64,000 nucleotides of DNA from Cellulomonas sp. APG4 (GTDB lineage Bacteria > Actinomycetota > Actinomycetes > Actinomycetales > Cellulomonadaceae). The stretch's first letter is position 1, and every line of letters begins with the position of its first letter. Positions 59,860-64,000 of this stretch are shown here, piece after piece. The DNA lies in the NCBI RefSeq assembly GCF_009996735.1, contig NZ_JAACYI010000017.1, positions 27,988 to 91,987 on the forward strand. Direction: 5' to 3'. Made by a program: the position numbers and the translations under genes. Below the pieces are notes generated by a model that was given only the letters and a program-made list of their open reading frames with translations, did not search any database and was not told the DNA's origin.

Positions 59860-61023
59860 ATGGAGTCGGTGAGCGCCCTCGAGGATGCGCTCGAAGCCGC
59901 GCTCGCGGTCTATGACGTCGAGGGTGAGAAGGCGCTCAGATCGCGTTTCGACCTCGCACAGCCGCGGCACGTGACGATCCGGGACGGCCGCCGCTATGAC
60001 GCGGACCTTCTCGGTCACCTGATCCTTGGTGCGGCCGGCCCTCGCGCGGCTCGCCTGGGCGAGCAGTCCGCGGCTGCGGTCGTCGCGGCGGCGGGCGCCA
60101 CCGTCGTACGGATCGAGAACTGGTCGGTCGAGAACGAGCTCTTGTGGCGCATGAGTGCCTGGCAGCAACTCCAGCGTGCGGACGTCAACGCCGAGTGGCT
60201 CCGTGAGCGCGGGTTGTACGGCGGGATGCAGGGCATCTGGGTTGATGCTGCTCGGACGAAGACGCTGGCCCCTGAGGGTGTCGCGGTTGCGGTCCGTCAC
60301 ACAGGGCGTCACTACGCAGACGACGTCGACGACAAGATGGCGATCTACTACTACCCGCGCACGATCCGACCCGCGGCCCGCGATCGTCACGAAATCGAGG
60401 CCGTGAAGAACGCCGCCGAGCTACATTTGCCGGTCTTCGTGATCGGAGAGGGGCCCGGCGGCGCGCGTCCGGTCCGGCTGGCGTGGGTGATCGCTGCCGA
60501 CGACGAGGCCGAGGTGTTCCTCCTGGAGTTCGCGGAAGCGGAGCCGCGCCACCTCGACATCGGCGAGCCTCACGTGCCGTTCGAGCTCACCTCGACCCGG
60601 CAGCGGGCGGCGGCGCGGCAACAGCGCTACGTGCGGTCGCCGGAGTTCAAGTTCCGTGTGCTGCACAGACACCAGGGGAAGTGTGCGGTCACCGGCGTCG
60701 GGGTCCCGGTCGTTCTGGACGCTGCCCACGTCGTACCTGTCGAGGACGGAGGAACCGACGACGAGCGCAACGGGCTCCTGTTGACAGCAACGCTTCACCG
60801 GGCGTTCGACGCCTACCTCTGGGCGATCGAGCCGGGGACACACCGCCTGCGTACGCGTCGTCAGGGGCCGACCCTCGCCGATCTCCAGGTGACCGCGACT
60901 GCTCTCAGGCAGGGCGTCAAGCCGCCACATCCAGACGCGTTGGAGTGGCGGTGGCTCCGCTTCCGGGCGAAGGGGGACGCGGCCGTGCTAGGGGAGGCCG
61001 TGGCCGAGGAGGCGGGTCGGTAG
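59860..61023 (+). CDS. HNH_2 restriction-type endonuclease
   Basis: A 387-residue protein. The C-terminal HNH domain has CAVTGVGVPVVLDAAHVVP, then DDERNGLLLTATLHRAFDA, i.e. the H, N and H of the ββα-metal nuclease. The N-terminal ~250 residues, including YYYPRTIRPAARDRHEIEAV and LAWVIAADDEAEVFLLEF, resemble the recognition part of similar putative restriction enzymes. No methyltransferase is adjacent, so a modification-dependent enzyme is plausible. The ATG at 59860 gives the best N-terminus. Confidence 0.75.
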   Translation: MESVSALEDALEAALAVYDVEGEKALRSRFDLAQPRHVTIRDGRRYDADLLGHLILGAAGPRAARLGEQSAAAVVAAAGATVVRIENWSVENELLWRMSAWQQLQRADVNAEWLRERGLYGGMQGIWVDAARTKTLAPEGVAVAVRHTGRHYADDVDDKMAIYYYPRTIRPAARDRHEIEAVKNAAELHLPVFVIGEGPGGARPVRLAWVIAADDEAEVFLLEFAEAEPRHLDIGEPHVPFELTSTRQRAAARQQRYVRSPEFKFRVLHRHQGKCAVTGVGVPVVLDAAHVVPVEDGGTDDERNGLLLTATLHRAFDAYLWAIEPGTHRLRTRRQGPTLADLQVTATALRQGVKPPHPDALEWRWLRFRAKGDAAVLGEAVAEEAGR

Positions 61024-61089
61024 GCCCACCGCCCTTTGCCGTCACCGGGGTGAGTACGCGCCTGCCAGCCACCGCAGGACATCTGCGGC

Positions 61090-61558
61090 CACCGCGGGCA
61101 CAGAGGCGACCCGCTCTACCGGATCCGCAACATCCTGCGCGCCGCCGCGAACCACCTGACCGAACGGCAGTGGGACCGGCTGAGCGACTGCCTCGCCCGC
61201 GGGGACCCCCACGGCGAGGTGTTCCTGGCCTGGCCGTGCTACCAGCAGGTCCGCTCCGCCTACGCCACGACGGACCTGAGCGCGGGAAAGCCATCGCCGA
61301 GCAGCTCGTCGTCACCTTCGCATCCTGCCCGATCCCCGAGATCGCCCGCCTGGGCCGGATCTGCGCCAATGAAAGCGGACCTTCCTGGCCTACTTCACCA
61401 CCGCCCGGTCCTCCAACGGCGGCGCCGAGGCCATCAACGGACTCATCGAGCTGCATCGCCGCATCGCATGCGGGTACCGCAACCCCGACAACTACCGCCT
61501 ACGCATGCTCCTCATCTCCGGCGGCTTGGACGTCACACCCCCACCGGAAGTCCGATGA
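61090..61558 (+). pseudogene. ISL3-family transposase remnant
   Basis: Pieces of an ISL3 transposase C-terminal half occur in shifting frames: GDPLYRIRNILRAAANHL, FLAWPCYQQVRSAYAT, CPIPEIARLGR, and FLAYFTTARSSNGGAEAING to a stop at 61558. At least two frameshifts separate them, so it is inactive. No full terminal repeats flank it. Confidence 0.8.
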
Positions 61559-61707
61559 GCCCGTTGACCCACCGCAGTGGCTGAACCGATGTAGTGGGCC
61601 AGGGCTCCAGATCAGGACGCAGTCTCGACGCAATCAGTAGAAGCGACCAGAGTAGGCAGTGGCCATGAGCCACCGGTCCGCAAAGATGACACGAGGAGGC
61701 GGTTACG

Positions 61708-62088
61708 ATGCTGAAATTGGGCACAACCAAGTGGTTTGCAGAAGACCGAGGCTTCGGATTCATCACGCCGGACGACGGCTCTCCAGATGTCTTCGTACAC
61801 GTCGCGGCGGCCGGCCTGACTGAAGGCAGCCGTGTCGCGTTCCGTGAGGAGCCTGGACCACGTGGCCCCATGGCAGTGGAAGTAGTCACTGAGGGCCTCG
61901 CCTCCTACTTTCTAGCCGACATCCCCCAGGGCTCTGACGCAGATCCACAGGCAGCCTTGACCTACTTCTACAATGCCGCGAGAAGCGCGGCCGACGCCCG
62001 TGGCGTTTCGACGGACCCAGCTCTCGCCGCTCTGGCTACAGCGGTGGAGTCGCTTGCACAGGGACTCGCCTTGCTCCACGAAGACTAA
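61708..62088 (+). CDS. Cold-shock-domain protein with helical C-terminal extension
   Basis: A 126-residue protein. Residues 1-~66 are a cold-shock domain (TTKWFAEDRGFGFITPDDG, PDVFVHVAAAG) with the RNP1 and RNP2 aromatic residues. Residues ~70-126 are helical and have no counterpart in ordinary CspA. GAGGAGG lies 9 nt before the ATG. Base composition is lower in GC than neighbours. It sits between transposase remnants, suggesting transfer. Confidence 0.85.
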   Translation: MLKLGTTKWFAEDRGFGFITPDDGSPDVFVHVAAAGLTEGSRVAFREEPGPRGPMAVEVVTEGLASYFLADIPQGSDADPQAALTYFYNAARSAADARGVSTDPALAALATAVESLAQGLALLHED

Positions 62089-62420
62089 CTCGCTCGCCAT
62101 TCTCAAGATGGGCGTGATCTTGGGCTGATAGTAGGCGGGTCGTCGAAAGGCATCGTCTCCAGGCTCTTCGGAGTTGCGTAGCCGGCTCTTCGAAGATGAG
62201 GGTGTAGTCCGCGGTTGGGGTTGGTCGGCGCGTCGGTGCCCGGGTAGGGGTCGAGGTGGTGTGTCCCGCGTTCCGTGGAGTCGTGTTCCTGGACTCTTGT
62301 GCCACTTGGCCCTTGGATCGGCGTCAGCCCCGACTACCGCGTCGCGGTCAACGGCGAGGTGCTCAAGGAAGTCGGCGGCCCAATGCTGAAGCACGGGATT
62401 CAGGGCTCTTCGGATCTAGG
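62089..62420. other. Nested insertion-sequence ends and gene fragments
   Basis: No intact gene. ISL3-type end motifs GGCTCTTCG occur at about 62162, 62183 and 62404. The second is followed by GAGGGTGTAG and later CCGGGTAGGGGTCGAGGT, both repeated near 63890-63945. The tail of an HNH endonuclease lies between the ends. Confidence 0.65.
62317..62403 (+). pseudogene. C-terminal fragment of an HNH_2 endonuclease
   Basis: About 29 codons read IGVSPDYRVAVNGEVL then EVGGPMLKHGIQ, the characteristic tail of HNH_2 restriction-type endonucleases. The fragment stops exactly where the ISL3 end GGCTCTTCGGA begins, so insertion of that element truncated it. The upstream HNH core is gone. Confidence 0.6.
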
Positions 62421-63537
62421 TGTTGTGGCTCATGAGGTTGGTGACACCCGCAGGAGTGTGAGGGAGGAGTAGGCCCCCGGCGGCAGGATGGAAGTACCAC
62501 CAACCGCCCCGCCGCGAGAGAGACCTACCCCTCGATGAGCCACGCTAACGCCCCGCTGACCCCGGAGGGCCGGCTGCGGCTGGTCCGCCGCTGCGCCCAC
62601 CGTCCGATCGCCCACGTCGCTGCCGAGGCCGGGGTGTCGCGGCAGTGCTTGTCGAAGTGGAAGGCCCGCTACGACGAGCTCGGCGAGGTCGGCCTGCTGG
62701 ACCGCGCCTGCGTCCCGCACGCCTCACCGACCCAACTTCCAGTCGAGCTGGTCACGCAGATCGAACGCTGGCGGCGCGATCACAAGTGGTCCGCACGGGA
62801 GATCACCCGCGAGCTGCACCGCCACGGGCACCGCGTCTCGGCCACGGCGGTCTCGCGGTGGCTGGTCCGCCTGGGCATCAACCGGCGCCGCGACATCGAC
62901 CCGGACGGGTCCTCCAACCGGACCCCGGGGGCGATCACCGCCCGCTACCCCGGCCACATGGTCCACGTCGACGTCAAGAAGGTCGGGCGGATCCCCGACG
63001 GCGGCGGGTGGCGCGCCCACGGGCGCGGCTCGCGGCAGGACCGGGCCGCCCAGCGCGCCAAGACCTCCGGCGCCCGCGCCGGCTACGTCTACCTGCACTC
63101 CGCCGTCGACGGGTTCTCCCGCCTGGCCTACACCGAGCACCTGCCCGACGAGAAGACGACCACCACGATCGGGTTCTTCCACCGCGCGAGGGCGTTCTTC
63201 GCCGCCCACGGCATCGCCCGGCTCGTGCGGGTGATCACCGACAACGGTGCCAACTACAAGGCCACCGTCTTCAGCCGGACCGTGACCGCGGTCGCCTCCC
63301 GCCACCAGCGGATCCGGCCCCACACACCCCGTCACAACGGCAAGGTCGAGCGCTACCACCGGATCCTGGCCGAGGAACTCCTCTACGCCCGCATCTGGGC
63401 CAGCGAAGACGAACGCGCCGCCGCGATCGACGTCTGGAACATCCACTACAACTACCATCGCGCTCACACTGCCGCCGGCGACCGACCCCCGGCCTCACGC
63501 CTCCGCGCAGGCGTCACCAACGTCATGGCACAGAACA
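62421..63537 (+). mobile_element. IS481-family insertion sequence, 1117 bp, with target duplication
   Basis: Ends are imperfect inverted repeats: left TGTTGTGGCTCATGAGG-TTGGTGAC and right complement TGTTCTGTGCCATGACG-TTGGTGAC. The flanking direct repeat TCTAGG (62415-62420, 63538-63543) is a 6-bp target duplication matching the NCTAGN preference known for IS481. One transposase gene fills it. It is inserted in the end of an ISL3-family element. Confidence 0.85.
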
Positions 63538-63542
63538 TCTAG
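62535..63542 (+). CDS. IS481-family transposase
   Basis: A 335-residue DDE transposase. The N-terminal helix-turn-helix (RPIAHVAAEAGVSRQCLSKW) precedes an rve-type integrase core with HVDVKKVGRIPDG, VITDNGANYKA and HTPRHNGKVERYHRIL (D, D, E). The stop TAG (63540-63542) lies in the duplicated target site, not in the element. The frame is intact, so the element may be active. Confidence 0.92.
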   Translation: MSHANAPLTPEGRLRLVRRCAHRPIAHVAAEAGVSRQCLSKWKARYDELGEVGLLDRACVPHASPTQLPVELVTQIERWRRDHKWSAREITRELHRHGHRVSATAVSRWLVRLGINRRRDIDPDGSSNRTPGAITARYPGHMVHVDVKKVGRIPDGGGWRAHGRGSRQDRAAQRAKTSGARAGYVYLHSAVDGFSRLAYTEHLPDEKTTTTIGFFHRARAFFAAHGIARLVRVITDNGANYKATVFSRTVTAVASRHQRIRPHTPRHNGKVERYHRILAEELLYARIWASEDERAAAIDVWNIHYNYHRAHTAAGDRPPASRLRAGVTNVMAQNI

Positions 63543-63875
63543 GCGTGGTTGGGCCTCCAGGGTCGGTCGCCGGAGGCGCCGAGCAGGATGCGTAGTCGGT
63601 AGTGGGTGAAGGTCCGGAACCCGTGGGTAAGGCGCCTGGTCTTCTCGATGATCAGGTTGATGGCCTCGGTGCCGCCGTTGGAGACGCCGTCGGTGTCGAA
63701 GTAGGCCAGGACCTGGGTGCGCCAGGCTCGTAGGGTCCGTCCGAGGCGGGCGACTTCGGGGATCGGGCAGGCGTGCAGGGTAGCGATCAGGTCTTCGGCG
63801 ATCTTCATGCCGGCTGCGGCGGTGCGCTGGTGGTAGATCCCTCGCAGCCGCTGGTGGCAGCCCCAGGCAATGGGG
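63539..63875 (-). pseudogene. ISL3-family transposase, C-terminal fragment
   Basis: Reading leftward: HQRTAAAGMKIAEDLIATL, CPIPEVARLGRTLRAWR, VLAYFDTDGVSNGGTEAINL and EKTRRLTHGFRTFTHY, the ISL3 DDE C-terminus. The N-terminal part is replaced near 63875 by the end of another ISL3-type element. The stop codon lies in the palindromic CTAG hit by IS481. Confidence 0.8.
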
Positions 63876-64000
63876 CTCTTCGCAAACGAGGGTGTAGCAG
63901 GGTGCTGTCCGTTGGCGGCGCGTTGGTGACCGGGTAGGGGTCGAGGTCTCCCGAGGATGAAGGTTCCTACGCCGCTCATCTGGAAGACCTCGACGTGCTT
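63876..64000 (+). mobile_element. Left end of another ISL3-family element, continuing past the window
   Basis: GGGCTCTTCGCAAACGAGG-GTGTAG is an ISL3-type terminal repeat. It is followed by CCGGGTAGGGGTCGAGGT and a CCGAGGATGAAGGTTCC segment typical, as I recall, of the leader of actinobacterial ISL3 elements. It interrupts the fragment to its left. The rest is outside the window. Confidence 0.55.

Overview
The window is high-GC DNA with densely packed genes on both strands and many GTG starts. It looks like an actinobacterium, most likely Cellulomonas or a close relative. The strongest taxonomic marker is an 823-codon cellobiose phosphorylase (4985-7456) that closely matches the Cellulomonas enzyme as I remember it, with CebR/CelR-type palindromes upstream. 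An F420-dependent oxidoreductase, a deazaflavin nitroreductase, an EF-G2-like GTPase, a DUF7455 protein, IdeR-type iron boxes and leaderless-looking promoters all fit this assignment. I see no rRNA, tRNA or CRISPR array.

Layout. 1-7.9 kb is sugar metabolism and housekeeping: a VIT-type iron/manganese transporter (cut by the window edge), an LLM oxidoreductase, a Gfo/Idh/MocA oxidoreductase, a double-FKBP lipoprotein, an aldose epimerase and cellobiose phosphorylase. 7.9-11.3 kb holds EF-G2 and an AbiEi-like protein. 11.4-17.1 kb is an iron-siderophore module: ATPase, two permeases and a binding lipoprotein, divergent from two siderophore-interacting flavoproteins across a pair of IdeR-like boxes. 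17.2-20.8 kb is an OpuC-type osmoprotectant ABC transporter whose binding protein appears circularly permuted. 20.8-37.2 kb is mixed metabolism: FMN reductase, methyltransferase, threonylcarbamoyl-AMP synthase-like protein, DUF4914, cation/proton antiporter, PadR regulator, mmsA, BBE-type FAD oxidase, OsmC and an AlkA-like glycosylase.

37.2-45.2 kb holds two type VII secretion-style polymorphic-toxin cassettes, each an EspC-like partner, a toxin and downstream immunity candidates. One toxin ends in a CdiA-like tRNase domain. The other is split by a 2-bp frameshift. No secretion machinery is in the window. 45.6-48.8 kb is a metal-homeostasis cluster: a P1B ATPase with a CPG rather than CPC motif, a stand-alone HMA protein and a divergent Crp/Fnr regulator. 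48.9-56 kb includes a VapBC-like pair, a frameshifted alcohol dehydrogenase and a NERD-helicase fusion.

58.2-64 kb is an accessory region with a divergent pair of DUF6308-like genes, an intact HNH_2 endonuclease, the tail of a second HNH_2 endonuclease, an unusual cold-shock-domain protein, several ISL3-family remnants and an apparently intact IS481-family element with a 6-bp target duplication.

Four genes between 37 and 52 kb are broken in simple ways: two by in-frame TAG codons and two by 2-bp dinucleotide insertions. Non-coding structure includes a four-locus family of two-forward/two-reverse repeats, an exact 34-bp hairpin repeat ahead of two unrelated genes, a cluster of three hairpins, and a perfect DnaA-box-like word upstream of both toxin cassettes. 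Everything is from reading the sequence and remembered family knowledge; no database search was run.
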